From assembly GCF_024029675.1 (NCBI RefSeq), contig NZ_CP097121.1:1054001-1118000 (forward strand): 64,000 nucleotides of DNA, given 5' to 3'. The position numbers and the translations under genes were made by a program. The stretch comes from Fructilactobacillus carniphilus (GTDB taxonomy: Bacteria > Bacillota > Bacilli > Lactobacillales > Lactobacillaceae). The notes below the pieces were generated by a model that worked only from the letters and a program-made list of their open reading frames with translations, was not told the DNA's origin and searched no databases. Below, piece by piece: positions 25,583-35,073 of this stretch (its first letter is position 1; every line of letters starts with the position of its first letter).

Positions 25583-27004
25583 TTAACTCAACGCTAAACG
25601 GCCGGTGATAACGGCTGCAACTGCTGCAATCGCAGCCAGCGTGATTAGACTCATCAGAATCATTTCACGTCGGGTTAATCTCCGTCCCTGTTCGTGCACC
25701 GCGCGAATGTAGAAGACAAATCCTAGTACATAGGCAATGGTACACAACCAGAGGTATTGCACTCCAGCCAGCACAATTCCCGTAATTTCAAACACGAACG
25801 CCACTAAGCCCGGCAGCATTAAGCTCACAGAATGGCGGTGCCAGCCGACCTGCACCTGAAACGCCGCTACCAGTGAATAACACACCACGATGGCTGCCGT
25901 ACATAAGGAAATGGCAAAGTTATAGGCCTGCGTTGAAAATAACAGCGAGATTAAAAATAATTGCAGTAGGATTTGAGTCATCCACAAAGAGTGGGCCGGC
26001 GAATTTTTCCGGTTCATTACCCCAAACCAGTGCGGTAAGAGTCCCTTTTCGGCCATTTGAGTGGTTGCTTCGACCGGGAGCATCGTCCAGGATAACCAAG
26101 CACCAGTAATCGTAATAATTAACGAGATGCTAACTAAAGCACCCCCAACTGGTCCCATCATATCTTGCACCACATAGGTCAGCGCCGGATTACTAACGTG
26201 AGCTAATTGCGCTTGCGTCAAATATCCATAGGGAAGCATTGAAATCACGACGTTCAGCGTTAACAGCGCCAAAAAGCCAATGATGGTCGCCTTACTGGCA
26301 TCGGATCGTTTGCGAGCCCGGTCTGTCATCATCGTCGCTCCTTCAATCCCAACAAAGACCCACATCATGGTAATAATGCATCCCTTAATCTGGGTGAAAA
26401 TTCCACTTGCGGTGGCCGGATAGTACCGAAAATTAGTCGTGAAGTTGGCCCAGAAGTGAGCAGTAAAGACCCCGGCCTTAAACATCACGATGCCTAATAA
26501 GATGAAGGCCACCAAGGGAATCAACTTTAAAATCGTGATGATGACGTTAATCGAGGTCGCGAGTTCAATTCCATTAATCACTAGCAAAGTTAGCGCCCAG
26601 GAAATGGCGGAAGCGGTCAAAACCGCTCCAAGTGAGTTCCCACTCCGAAAACTAGGGATAAAGTAGCCAATCGCAGACATCATCATCGTCGCAAAGGCCA
26701 CACTCCCGACCCAGGATGACAACCAATATCCCCAGCCCGACAGAAATCCGGCAAAGTTCCCAAAACCAGTTTGGGCGTATTCCACCATCCCATTGAGCTC
26801 TGGTTGGGTTTCATTTAGTGACTTAAAACTCCACGTGAGCCCAAAAATTCCAATTCCCACGATTAACCACGCCACTAAGGCTGGTCCGGGCGTTGAGACG
26901 GCTGCCAGCTGAGCACTAGCATTGTAGATCCCTGCCCCAATGGCCGCACTGATTACCAGCATGATGAGGCCCACGAGGGACACTCCGGGTTGTTTTTGTT
27001 TCAA
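25583..27004 (-). CDS. APC-family basic amino acid antiporter
   Basis: 473 residues with about 12 membrane segments. The first has the APC motif SAAIGAGIYNASAQ, and MWVFVGIEGATMMTDRARKRSD in the middle is typical of the arginine/ornithine and lysine antiporter group (ArcD/LysI type). No arginine deiminase gene is present, so the substrate is open. Its leader (27005-27098) contains ACTATTATACC-like DNA that could hold a promoter. Confidence 0.85.
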   Translation of the reverse strand: MKQKQPGVSLVGLIMLVISAAIGAGIYNASAQLAAVSTPGPALVAWLIVGIGIFGLTWSFKSLNETQPELNGMVEYAQTGFGNFAGFLSGWGYWLSSWVGSVAFATMMMSAIGYFIPSFRSGNSLGAVLTASAISWALTLLVINGIELATSINVIITILKLIPLVAFILLGIVMFKAGVFTAHFWANFTTNFRYYPATASGIFTQIKGCIITMMWVFVGIEGATMMTDRARKRSDASKATIIGFLALLTLNVVISMLPYGYLTQAQLAHVSNPALTYVVQDMMGPVGGALVSISLIITITGAWLSWTMLPVEATTQMAEKGLLPHWFGVMNRKNSPAHSLWMTQILLQLFLISLLFSTQAYNFAISLCTAAIVVCYSLVAAFQVQVGWHRHSVSLMLPGLVAFVFEITGIVLAGVQYLWLCTIAYVLGFVFYIRAVHEQGRRLTRREMILMSLITLAAIAAVAAVITGRLALS

Positions 27005-27098
27005 CTGTTCCGCTTCCTTTCACACCTGTAAAATTCCGAATAGTTTCTATTATACCGGAATTAACGACTGGGTTAAATCAGGAACAGTTGAGAACAAC

Positions 27099-28259
27099 TT
27101 AAGCGACCGCGGCCAGCAGAACTCGTTGATCTCGAAGTTTAATTTGCCGGGCTAGTTGGTGGGCAGCCGCCGCACTAATTTGTTTAATCCAATAGTAATC
27201 AGCATCGCGTTCCACGTCATACCCAACCAAATCCTGCCGCACATCAGCGTGAGTCCGCAACACGTAGTCGCTCGTTTGCAAGTTTTGATTGACTTGTAAA
27301 AGACTCGATAGATCTTGCTGTTGGTGCCCATGAGCCAGTTCGATGTCCAATAAATCTTGAACCAGGGCATGAGCCGTAGGCAGTTGCCCGGCTCCTTGCC
27401 CCACCAAACTCAAATCTCCAATCGTTGCTTCATGCAACCGAACTTGGTTCTGGTTAGCACGGACGCTAGCTTCCGCCGCCGTCTTGGGAACCAGGGTGGG
27501 TTCAATAATCAAACTAACTTGCCCTTTCTGACAAACACTTTTTCCCATTAGTTTTAGCAATAATTGCTGCTGTTTAAAGTAGTGAATGTCAGCCGCCGTT
27601 ACGTTGCGAATTCCCACTTTCAAGGTTTGCGGTCCCGGACGCAAATCCGCGTTGTAAGCTAGCGCGGCACTAATACATAACTTGTTTTCAATGTCGTCGC
27701 CGTCGATATCTGCGCTGGGATCGGCTTCCGCATAACCTAGTCGTTGCGCCTCGGACAGGACCACGTCAAACGGCGCACCACTCTCCGTCATTTCATCCAA
27801 AATAAAGTTACTGGTGCCGTTCCAGATTCCCTGCACTTCATTCACCGTATCAATGCGGAGCACTCGTTCCAAATTAGCAATCCACGGAATCCCACCGCCA
27901 ACGCTGGATTCAAAGTACAAGTGCACTCCCTGCTGCTGCGCCAGTTGCTGAAACTCAGCCAGATGAAGGGCAATTACCACATTATTTGCGGTGACTACGT
28001 GCTTCTGGTGTTCTAGCGCTTCACGAATCATCGTCGCCGCGGGTTCCTCACCACCCAGGGCTTCTACCACGGCTTCAATTTCTGGGTCATGTAAAATTTG
28101 TTGGTAATCATCCGTATAGCGCGCTTCTAATTGGACCTTTTCCGGTCGAACCCAGATTGATTTCACCGTTAGTTGGTTTACGGGTTGCTTGGTTGGATTA
28201 GAAAGCAGCTTGGTTACTCCTGCTCCAACCGTTCCGTGCCCTAAGATTGCTATTTTCAC
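27099..28259 (-). CDS. hom: Homoserine dehydrogenase (no ACT domain)
   Basis: Reduces aspartate semialdehyde to homoserine, the branch point to methionine and threonine. Starts at GTG 5 bases after AAGGAGGAGC, giving a 386-residue protein with the dinucleotide-binding GHGTVG at 6-11, a catalytic-domain motif GTSNFILDEM, and EADPSADIDGDD. It ends soon after the catalytic domain. Enzymes near 430 residues such as Bacillus subtilis Hom carry a C-terminal ACT domain for feedback control; that is absent. It follows metC by 19 bases under the same Met T-box. Confidence 0.92.
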   Translation of the reverse strand: MKIAILGHGTVGAGVTKLLSNPTKQPVNQLTVKSIWVRPEKVQLEARYTDDYQQILHDPEIEAVVEALGGEEPAATMIREALEHQKHVVTANNVVIALHLAEFQQLAQQQGVHLYFESSVGGGIPWIANLERVLRIDTVNEVQGIWNGTSNFILDEMTESGAPFDVVLSEAQRLGYAEADPSADIDGDDIENKLCISAALAYNADLRPGPQTLKVGIRNVTAADIHYFKQQQLLLKLMGKSVCQKGQVSLIIEPTLVPKTAAEASVRANQNQVRLHEATIGDLSLVGQGAGQLPTAHALVQDLLDIELAHGHQQQDLSSLLQVNQNLQTSDYVLRTHADVRQDLVGYDVERDADYYWIKQISAAAAHQLARQIKLRDQRVLLAAVA

Positions 28260-28278
28260 GATGCTCCTCCTTGCAGTT

Positions 28279-29439
28279 TTATTGTTCAGCCACCGCAAAG
28301 GCCTGTTCTAAATCAGCAATTAAATCATCCGGATCCTCTAGTCCCACCGACAGACGAACCAGTTGGGGAGTAATTCCCACCTTACGCCGTTCTGCCACCG
28401 GTAATTCGGCATGCGTCATAAAGTAGGGTAGTTCAATCAAACTTTCTACGGATCCCAGGCTAACGGCCAACCAGATTAACCGCGGACTGTTAACGAACTT
28501 TTCCGCATCCACGTTGGGCTTTAATGCAAAGGTAATCACCCCGCCGTAGCCCTTTAGTTCCGTTTTCGCTACCGCATCACTTGCATCGCCCGCCTGACCC
28601 GGATAGTAAATTCGTTCAATTTGGTCGGACTTGGTTTTTAGATAGTCCAGGATTTTCTGCGCATTTTGTAAATGCCGATCCAACCGAACGGATAACGTCT
28701 TAATCCCGCGAATTACCAACGTACAGTCTTCGGGAGCTAGGATTCCACCCACCGCATTCTGCACAAACTCTAGTTGCTTACCAATCTCATCGTCATTTGT
28801 CACTACCAGTCCTGCAATCACATCAGAATGACCACCCAGGTACTTTGTGGCGGAATGAATCACCACGTCGGCTCCCAGCGTTAACGCCTGTTGTAAATAC
28901 GGAGTTAAAAAGGTGTTGTCCACAATGGTGAGCACGTGATGACGTTTGGCGATTGCCGCAATTTGTTTGACACTCGTCACCTTTAGGAATGGATTATCAA
29001 TCGTTTCAAAGTAAATCGCCTTGGTCTGCGGTTGGATGGCCGCTTCTACTGCCGCCAAATCCTGCGTATCAACCGCACTAAATTCAATTCCCAGCGGTTC
29101 GAGGTAGTCGTGAATCAACCGAAAGGTCCCGCCGTAAATATTGCGACTCACCACGATGTGGTCGCCCGGATGAAACAGGGTAAACACTGCGTGGATAGCC
29201 GCACTTCCAGAAGCAAAGGCGTACCCATGCTGGGCATCTTCTAACGCTGCAATCTGGTCTTCCAAGTATTCTCGGGTCGGATTCAGCGACCGGGAATAGT
29301 CATACTTATGTTTTCCAGCTACTTGCTTAAAAGCGTACGTAGTTGCTTGATAAATGGGTACGTTAACCGCCCCCGTTTGATTATCGTGAACCTGATTTAA
29401 ACCCTTACCGTAAATTAATTTGGTATTAAAACCCGTCAT
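28279..29439 (-). CDS. metC: Cystathionine gamma-synthase/beta-lyase family enzyme
   Basis: PLP-dependent enzyme of trans-sulfuration, 386 residues. Start ATG follows AGGAGG. The PLP lysine is Lys199 (SATKYLGGHSD), with YSRSLNPTREYLE and TIVDNTFLTPYLQ as family motifs. From sequence I cannot separate synthase from lyase; the T-box for methionine and the adjoining hom favour a role in methionine synthesis, most likely cystathionine beta- or gamma-lyase. An open frame extends upstream through the T-box but has no ribosome site. Confidence 0.85.
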   Translation of the reverse strand: MTGFNTKLIYGKGLNQVHDNQTGAVNVPIYQATTYAFKQVAGKHKYDYSRSLNPTREYLEDQIAALEDAQHGYAFASGSAAIHAVFTLFHPGDHIVVSRNIYGGTFRLIHDYLEPLGIEFSAVDTQDLAAVEAAIQPQTKAIYFETIDNPFLKVTSVKQIAAIAKRHHVLTIVDNTFLTPYLQQALTLGADVVIHSATKYLGGHSDVIAGLVVTNDDEIGKQLEFVQNAVGGILAPEDCTLVIRGIKTLSVRLDRHLQNAQKILDYLKTKSDQIERIYYPGQAGDASDAVAKTELKGYGGVITFALKPNVDAEKFVNSPRLIWLAVSLGSVESLIELPYFMTHAELPVAERRKVGITPQLVRLSVGLEDPDDLIADLEQAFAVAEQ

Positions 29440-29473
29440 GTTAATTTCCTCCTCGTCATCTCGATTTCGTTCC

Positions 29474-29768
29474 AAAAAAAATCCCGTAGTCAAATTGACT
29501 ACGGGACGTTTAGACGTGGTACCACCCTGGTTTCTGCTTGCCATCACTGACAAACACTCGTTAAGTGCCGGAAAAATTCCGATACTCCTACGCAGTAACG
29601 GGCGCGCCCGAATCGAGTTTGAAAACCTCACTCGATTATTGAACTCCAAGACCATGTTCGAAACCTGCCTTACACCACCTTTCACCAGTCCGTGGCTCGC
29701 TTTGGTAATTTCAGCTTCTACTCATCTCATCAACGTTCTCAACTAAATTTTGTGGCTTGTTTTTGGTT
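29474..29768 (-). promoter_or_regulatory. Methionine T-box of metC-hom
   Basis: The minus-strand leader carries the T-box GGGTGGTACCACG and then a terminator (CCCGTAGTC / GACTACGGG with eight T). Upstream, stem I shows a GAAA..ACC / GGTTTC helix followed by GAAC-ATG-G. The ATG in the specifier loop points to tRNA-Met. Uncharged tRNA-Met would allow read-through. Confidence 0.88.
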
Positions 29769-29775
29769 GCTTCAT

Positions 29776-29804
29776 ACCCTACCGAGCCCCCGTAAGTTTG
29801 TCAA
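29776..29804 (-). promoter_or_regulatory. metC-hom promoter
   Basis: Minus strand: TTGACA, 17-base spacer, TAGGGT, just before the T-box leader. Confidence 0.65.
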
Positions 29805-29891
29805 CCACCAAATTTTTTTCTAGCACCATTTTTTCGTTGGCAGTTAATAGTAAAAAGAAATTTAACATTAAATTGCCAGCCTTTTTCCTAG

Positions 29892-29920
29892 TTGACAAAT
29901 TCAAACGGCCGTTTTAAGCT
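29892..29920 (+). promoter_or_regulatory. metY-metA promoter
   Basis: Plus strand: TTGACA, 17-base spacer, TAAGCT, just before the T-box leader. It diverges from the metC promoter about 90 bases away. Confidence 0.6.
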
Positions 29921-29927
29921 TCAACCT

Positions 29928-30188
29928 AATTTCACAACGACGTTGACGAGAAGAGGAAAACCCCTCGTTGTTTAAAGGGAGCACCAGTGACTGAAACGGT
30001 GTAACAACAACGGTTTTCTAGATGAACTCTGAGTCGTGATGCCCAGCTGGCATCCGGGAGGAACCGTTATTTTCCCAGACACAATTGTGTTGTTGAGGTT
30101 TGCGTTGCAAAGCGTAAACAAAATTGGGTGGTACCACGAAGGTCTTCGTCCCATGGATTAACGTAATCCAGGGCGCAGGCCTTTTTTG
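29928..30188 (+). promoter_or_regulatory. Methionine T-box of metY-metA
   Basis: Ends with GGGTGGTACCACG and a terminator (CATGGATT / AATCCAGG region, then six T). Stem I has GAAAACC / GGTTTTC followed by TAG-ATG-A, so the specifier is best read as ATG (Met). Confidence 0.85.
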
Positions 30189-30218
30189 TTTACCCTAAAA
30201 TTTAGAGGAGGATTAATT

Positions 30219-31511
30219 ATGACTGAACCACATTTTGAAACAAACCAGATTCACGCCGGCCAAACACTGGACCCCACGGGCGCCTGTGCTGTCCCGATTT
30301 ATCAAACGACGTCTTACGTTTTCCAGGATCCCGACCAAGCGGCTCGCCGCTTTGCCTTACAAGAACCGGGTAACATTTACACCCGGCTGACTAATCCCAC
30401 CACGGCCGTTTTAGAAAAACGGATTGCCGCTTTAGAAAAACGGATTGCCGCTTTAGAAAACGGAACCAGTGCGGTGGCGCTAGCCTCTGGGGCGGCAGCC
30501 ATTAGTGCTGCCATCACCAACGTTGCCGGGACTGGAGACGAAATTGTGGCGGCTAGTACTCTCTACGGAGGGACCTACAACCTCTTTAACGTTACCCTCC
30601 CCAAACTCGGAATTACCACGCACTTTGTTGATTCGGATGAACCAGCCAACTTTGCCAATGCAATTACGCCCCGGACAAAGGCCCTCTACTTGGAAACCAT
30701 CGGTAACCCTGATATTAATCTGAGTGACATCGAGGCTATCGCTGCCATTGCCCACCAACACGGGTTACTGTGCATTGTGGATAATACCTTTGCTTCCCCT
30801 TACCTGTACCGACCGCTTGACCATGGTGCCGACGTAGTCATTGAATCGGCAACCAAGTTTATCGGCGGCCATGGAACTAGCATGGGCGGTCTCATCGTAG
30901 AAAACGAACAGTTTGATTACCACGCAAGCAACCGTTATCCCGCTTTTGTAACTCCCGATGACCACTACCAAGGGATTGTGTACGGAGATTTAGCGGGCGC
31001 CGCCTTTACGACCAAGGTCCGGGCCGAAGAGTTACGGGACAACGGGGCTGCCCTCAGTCCCTTTAACGCCTTTTTACTGCTGCAAGGAACCGAAACCCTA
31101 TCACTCCGGGTGGAACGGCACGTGCAAAACACCAGAAAACTAATCCAGTTCTTACAGAGTCGTCCGGAAGTGGCCTGGATTAAATATCCCGAATTAAGTA
31201 CCAGCCCGTATCGGGACCGTGCACAACAAGACTTCCCCCGGGGCGTGGGCTCCGTCTTTACCTTTGGCTTAACCGGCGGTGAGGAAGCTGGAAAAAAGCT
31301 CATCCAAAATCTTCAGCTCTTTGCCCTGCTCGCCAACGTAGGCGACGCCAAATCGCTAATTATTCATCCGGCGTCTACCACCCACGCCCAACTTAATCAT
31401 GCTGAGTTAGAGGCCGCCGGGATTAGTCCCGATTTAATCCGGGTTTCCGTCGGGATTGAAAACAGTGATGATTTAATTGCTGATTTCACCCAGGCCTTAG
31501 ATCAGCTCTAG
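30219..31511 (+). CDS. metY: O-acetylhomoserine sulfhydrylase family enzyme
   Basis: PLP enzyme that makes homocysteine from O-acetylhomoserine and sulfide. Start ATG follows AGAGGAGG; 430 residues, normal for the family. PLP lysine Lys213 ([10 protein letters not shown]); [12 protein letters not shown] and [12 protein letters not shown] are family motifs. EKRIAAL occurs twice in a row (66-72 and 73-79) from a perfect 21-base duplication, a seven-residue insertion in a helix that relatives have once. It is followed 14 bases later by metA. Confidence 0.9.
   Translation: MTEPHFETNQIHAGQTLDPTGACAVPIYQTTSYVFQDPDQAARRFALQEPGNIYTRLTNPTTAVLEKRIAALEKRIAALENGTSAVALASGAAAISAAITNVAGTGDEIVAASTLYGGTYNLFNVTLPKLGITTHFVDSDEPANFANAITPRTKALYLETIGNPDINLSDIEAIAAIAHQHGLLCIVDNTFASPYLYRPLDHGADVVIESATKFIGGHGTSMGGLIVENEQFDYHASNRYPAFVTPDDHYQGIVYGDLAGAAFTTKVRAEELRDNGAALSPFNAFLLLQGTETLSLRVERHVQNTRKLIQFLQSRPEVAWIKYPELSTSPYRDRAQQDFPRGVGSVFTFGLTGGEEAGKKLIQNLQLFALLANVGDAKSLIIHPASTTHAQLNHAELEAAGISPDLIRVSVGIENSDDLIADFTQALDQL
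30412..30454 (+). repeat. 21-bp in-frame tandem duplication in metY
   Basis: Two perfect copies of a 21-base unit encoding EKRIAAL lie head to tail. The second leads into the usual [12 protein letters not shown]. It looks like a recent slippage event. Confidence 0.9.
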
Positions 31512-31525
31512 AAAGGAGGAGGACC

Positions 31526-32332
31526 ATGGGACGCATGAACATTCTCACTGGTTACAACCAAAACACAACGACGCCACAACCAGGAGCACTCAATGTTTTG
31601 ATTGTGAACCTCATGCCGAAACGAGCAGAAACGGAACACCAGTTGATTAGCGTCTTCAAGCGAACCCACCAAAACTTTAACCTGACGTTTGCTTATTTAC
31701 CCCACCATCATTTCCAGCACTACGCGGCGGGGGTTAAGCAACGCTATGCCAGTTTAACGGACGTTCAAGACCAACAGTTTGACGCCCTGCTTGTCACCGG
31801 GGCGCCGGTTGATCAAAAAGCCTTTCAAGAAATCGATTACTGGGATGATTTTCAAAGCTTACTTGCGTGGCGCCGTCACCACGTCCAGACCAGCCTCTTT
31901 CTGTGCTGGGCGGCCTGGGCTGCGGGAGAGCGTGAGCACCAGTTTACGGGAAAACGTCTCGACCACAAATTGTGTGGAGTCTTTACGACGGACGGGGTTA
32001 CCATGCCCCACTCCCGCTACTTCACCATTCCCCTTGCATCCGTTGAACCTGGCGTTCGCGTCCTAGCCGGCAATGACCAATTAGGCGCCGTGGTCCTCCA
32101 CGCCCCCGCGCTAAATTCTTACTACGTAATGGGGCACCTTGAGTACAGCACGAACACCCTCGCCCTGGAAGAACAGCGCGATCAACAAGCGGAAAAATCA
32201 ACGCCCCACCCCCAAAATTATTATCATAACGGTCGACCCGTTAATCGCTGGCAGGCAGACGCCACCCGCTTTTTTAAGCAGTGGCTCGCCTCCATTCCAG
32301 CACAAGCTTCTAAAAAAGTCCTTGACAAATAA
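31526..32332 (+). CDS. metA: Homoserine O-acyltransferase, MetA family
   Basis: Activates homoserine for sulfhydrylation. 268 residues with the MetA core: VNLMPKRAETEHQL near the start, nucleophile Cys127 in FLCWAAWA, and the late YVMGHLEYS with the active-site glutamate. Despite homology to succinyltransferases, Firmicute MetA enzymes usually use acetyl-CoA, which would match the adjacent O-acetylhomoserine sulfhydrylase. AAAGGAGGAGG ribosome site. The promoter of the next unit lies inside its 3' end. Confidence 0.92.
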   Translation: MGRMNILTGYNQNTTTPQPGALNVLIVNLMPKRAETEHQLISVFKRTHQNFNLTFAYLPHHHFQHYAAGVKQRYASLTDVQDQQFDALLVTGAPVDQKAFQEIDYWDDFQSLLAWRRHHVQTSLFLCWAAWAAGEREHQFTGKRLDHKLCGVFTTDGVTMPHSRYFTIPLASVEPGVRVLAGNDQLGAVVLHAPALNSYYVMGHLEYSTNTLALEEQRDQQAEKSTPHPQNYYHNGRPVNRWQADATRFFKQWLASIPAQASKKVLDK

Positions 32333-32350
32333 AAAATGATTCATTAGTCT
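32322..32350 (+). promoter_or_regulatory. metE-metF promoter
   Basis: TTGACA, 17-base spacer, TAGTCT. The -35 lies within the last codons of metA. Confidence 0.7.
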
Positions 32351-32357
32351 AATTAGC

Positions 32358-32642
32358 AACAAAGATATTGAAGAGATAAGTAAGTTTTGGCGGTAACCTA
32401 AAGAGAGTTGACATGGTGGTGAGAGTCAGCGTTGCTTAGAATCTGAAAATGGTCTCTGAATCGATTGAATCCGGTGAGTCTGTAGATGAGCCGCATTCGG
32501 GTGCGCCCGTTATCGCGTTAGAGTATCTCAATTAATTGGAATTGATGTACTTGTCGAGTGCTGGTCAGTGATGGCCAGCAGAAGCAGGGTGGTACCGCGT
32601 ATCAACGTCCCGTAGTCAATTTTTGACTGCGGGATTTTTTTT
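32358..32642 (+). promoter_or_regulatory. Methionine T-box of metE-metF
   Basis: Third T-box in the region. AGGGTGGTACCGCG is followed by a terminator (CCCGTAGTC / GACTGCGGG, then eight T). The specifier-loop side reads CTGAAA-ATG-G, so Met again. Confidence 0.87.
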
Positions 32643-32680
32643 ATTCTTTTTTTTCGTTAATTACCTAGGAGGTACACATT

Positions 32681-34136
32681 ATGAGTACAAGTATTATTGG
32701 GTTTCCCCGAATTGGGGCCCACCGAGAATTAAAACGCGCTACCGAAAAGTACTGGCGCCACGAACTATCGCAAGCAAAATTACTGGAGACGGCCGCTTCG
32801 CTTAAAACACAAAATTGGGACGCTCAAGAAGCAGCTGGTTTAAGCTACATCAGCGTCGGCGACTTCTCCTTCTTTGACAACCTGCTAGACACCGCGAACT
32901 TGTTCAACATCATTCCCGCTCGGTATCAGGAATTAAACCTAAATCCACTGGATCGCTACTTTGCCCAAGCGCGGGGTTACCAAACCGAAACGGAATCGGT
33001 TAAAGCCCTGCCCATGAAAAAGTGGTTCAACACCAACTACCACTACATCGTGCCTGAATTTGAACCAGAAACGGACGTCAAACTAGTAGGGACCCAGCTC
33101 TTTGACGACATTGCGGTTGCTAGTCAACACCACCACAACGATTGGTTCCTTCCCCCAAACACCGGACGTCCGGAAAAACCGGGCTGCTTACCGTCATCAC
33201 GAGATTAGTAAAGCCGAGTATGATCAATTTAACCGGGCCAAAATCAAACGAATTATCGAGTGGCAGGAAAGAGTTGGTTTAGACGTTCTGGTTCACGGTG
33301 AATACGAACGTAATGACATGGTGGAATACTTTGGAGAAAACCTAGACGGCTTTGCCTTTACCCAAAACGCCTGGGTTCAATCCTACGGAACCCGGGGCGT
33401 GAAGCCTCCCATCATCTGGGGAGATGTAAGTCGGAAACGACCGATTACGGTCACGGCATCGACTTACGCACAAAGCCTCACGGATCAGCCAGTTAAGGGA
33501 ATGTTAACGGGTCCGGTTACGATTTTTAACTGGTCATTCCCGCGGGAAGACATCCCCGCATCAACTTCCGTTACTCAGATTGCCCTCGCCATCCAAGACG
33601 AAGTGCTCGACCTAGAACAGCACGGCATCAAGATTATTCAAATTGACGAAGCGGCCCTCCGAGAAAAACTCCCGTTACGGCAAAGTAACTGGTACAAGGA
33701 CTACCTCGACTGGGCCATTCCAGCATTCAAACTGGTTCACAGTCACGTGCAGCCGACAACCCAAATCCACACCCACATGTGTTACAGCGAGTTTAACGAC
33801 ATTATTCCGGCCATCGATAACATGGATGCCGACGTGATTTCGTTTGAAGCCTCCCGTTCCGACCTCTCCATTATTGATGAACTAAAAGCCAACCACTTTG
33901 AAACGGAAGTGGGCCCCGGCGTTTACGACATTCACTCGCCCCGAATTCCCAGCGTAACTGAAATTGAGCAAGTGATTCATAATATTCTTGCTAAATTACC
34001 GGCGCAAAAAGTCTGGATTAATCCTGATTGTGGTCTCAAAACTCGGAGGGAAGCTGAGGCCTTCGCCAGCGTCGAAAACATGGTCACCGCGGCTAAACAG
34101 CAACGCGCCCAGTTAGGACAAGACCATGCTGATTAA
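32681..34136 (+). pseudogene. metE: metE with large internal deletion and frameshift
   Basis: Remnant of the B12-independent methionine synthase (about 757 residues in full form). The first frame gives a normal N-terminus (GFPRIGAHRELKRA, KKWFNTNYHYIVPEF) to about residue 145 ([11 protein letters not shown]). It then jumps into the C-terminal catalytic domain in another frame ([56 protein letters not shown]). About 290 codons are missing and the parts are out of frame. The first frame ends at 33208. The C-terminal part keeps its zinc ligands but has only a TTG and no good ribosome site, so it is probably not made. Confidence 0.85.
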
Positions 34137-35019
34137 CCACCTCTTCGCCCAGAAAACGGTCTTTTCTTTAGAAGTGTTCCCTCCCAAGACCGACCTCGGG
34201 CAACAAAAACTGCTCAACTCCCTGTCCGGAATCAAGGGAATTCATCCCGATTTCATTTCGGTAACGCAGGGCGCTGGCGGAAGTAACAATCAATCCATGC
34301 TCTCCTTGGCTAGTCAGATTCAAACCGACCTGCAAATCCCGGTGTTGGCACATCTCCCCGGGCTCTATCGGGATCAAAATGACGTGCGTCGCTTTCTCGC
34401 TGATTTAGATCGCTACCAGATTCACAACGTTCTTGCCCTCCGCGGTGATTATCAGCCAGGGCAAACTACTCCGAGAGTTTTCCCCCACGCGGCTGATCTA
34501 GCGAAATTCATCCAGCAAACCGGTCAATTCGACATTACCGGTGCTTGTTATCCGCAAAAACATCCGGAAGCCCCGGACCTGATTACCGACACTCTCAACT
34601 TAAAAACGAAAGTGGAAAACGGTGTCAACCACTTAATCACCCAGATGATTTTTGATAATGATCAATTTTATGCCTTTCAAGAACGGCTCCGGCTAGCTGG
34701 GATTAACGTTCCGGTGGAAGTCGGAATCATGCCCTGCACCAACCACCGGCAGATTAAGCGCATCACCGAGCTGGCTGGGATTACCATGCCCAAGAAGTTC
34801 ACCGCCATGATGGACCGCTATCAGGATTGCCCCGAGGCCATGCGGGCCGCCGGAATTGCCTACGCCATCGACCAAATTGTTGATTTAGTGGCCCACGGGG
34901 TTGACGGCATCCATCTTTACACGATGAACAATCCGGAAGTCGCCCAGCAAATTTGGGCGGCAACTCACACGCTCTTTGAGGCTAATCCAGCCCCGCGCCC
35001 CCAACTAAACCATGCTTAA
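34126..35019 (+). CDS. metF: 5,10-methylenetetrahydrofolate reductase
   Basis: Makes 5-methyl-THF for methionine synthesis. 297 residues; TIM-barrel FAD enzyme with FSLEVFPPK near the start, [22 protein letters not shown], and [11 protein letters not shown] near the end. Its ATG overlaps the end of metE by 11 bases, so it was translationally coupled; with metE broken its expression may be reduced. Confidence 0.93.
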   Translation: MLINHLFAQKTVFSLEVFPPKTDLGQQKLLNSLSGIKGIHPDFISVTQGAGGSNNQSMLSLASQIQTDLQIPVLAHLPGLYRDQNDVRRFLADLDRYQIHNVLALRGDYQPGQTTPRVFPHAADLAKFIQQTGQFDITGACYPQKHPEAPDLITDTLNLKTKVENGVNHLITQMIFDNDQFYAFQERLRLAGINVPVEVGIMPCTNHRQIKRITELAGITMPKKFTAMMDRYQDCPEAMRAAGIAYAIDQIVDLVAHGVDGIHLYTMNNPEVAQQIWAATHTLFEANPAPRPQLNHA

Positions 35020-35025
35020 GTAACT

Positions 35026-35058
35026 AAAAAACCGTCACTCTTATGAGCGACGGTTTTT
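35026..35058. terminator. Bidirectional terminator between metF and the EamA gene
   Basis: Stem AAAAACCGTCaCTC / GAGcGACGGTTTTT with a 4-base loop and T runs both ways, serving convergent genes. Confidence 0.85.
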
Positions 35059-35073
35059 GTGTTTTATCATCAT

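Noticed and set aside
28279..29685. Longer metC frame starting within the T-box
   Set aside because: The extra residues are translated riboswitch sequence with no ribosome site; the ATG at 29439 follows AGGAGG.
33102..34136. Functional short (core-type) MetE from a TTG start
   Set aside because: The start is TTG inside the N-terminal fragment with no ribosome site, and upstream sequence is a clear full-length MetE N-terminus, so deletion is the better explanation.
32681..34136. Programmed frameshift in metE
   Set aside because: Hundreds of codons are missing at the same point, which slippage cannot explain.
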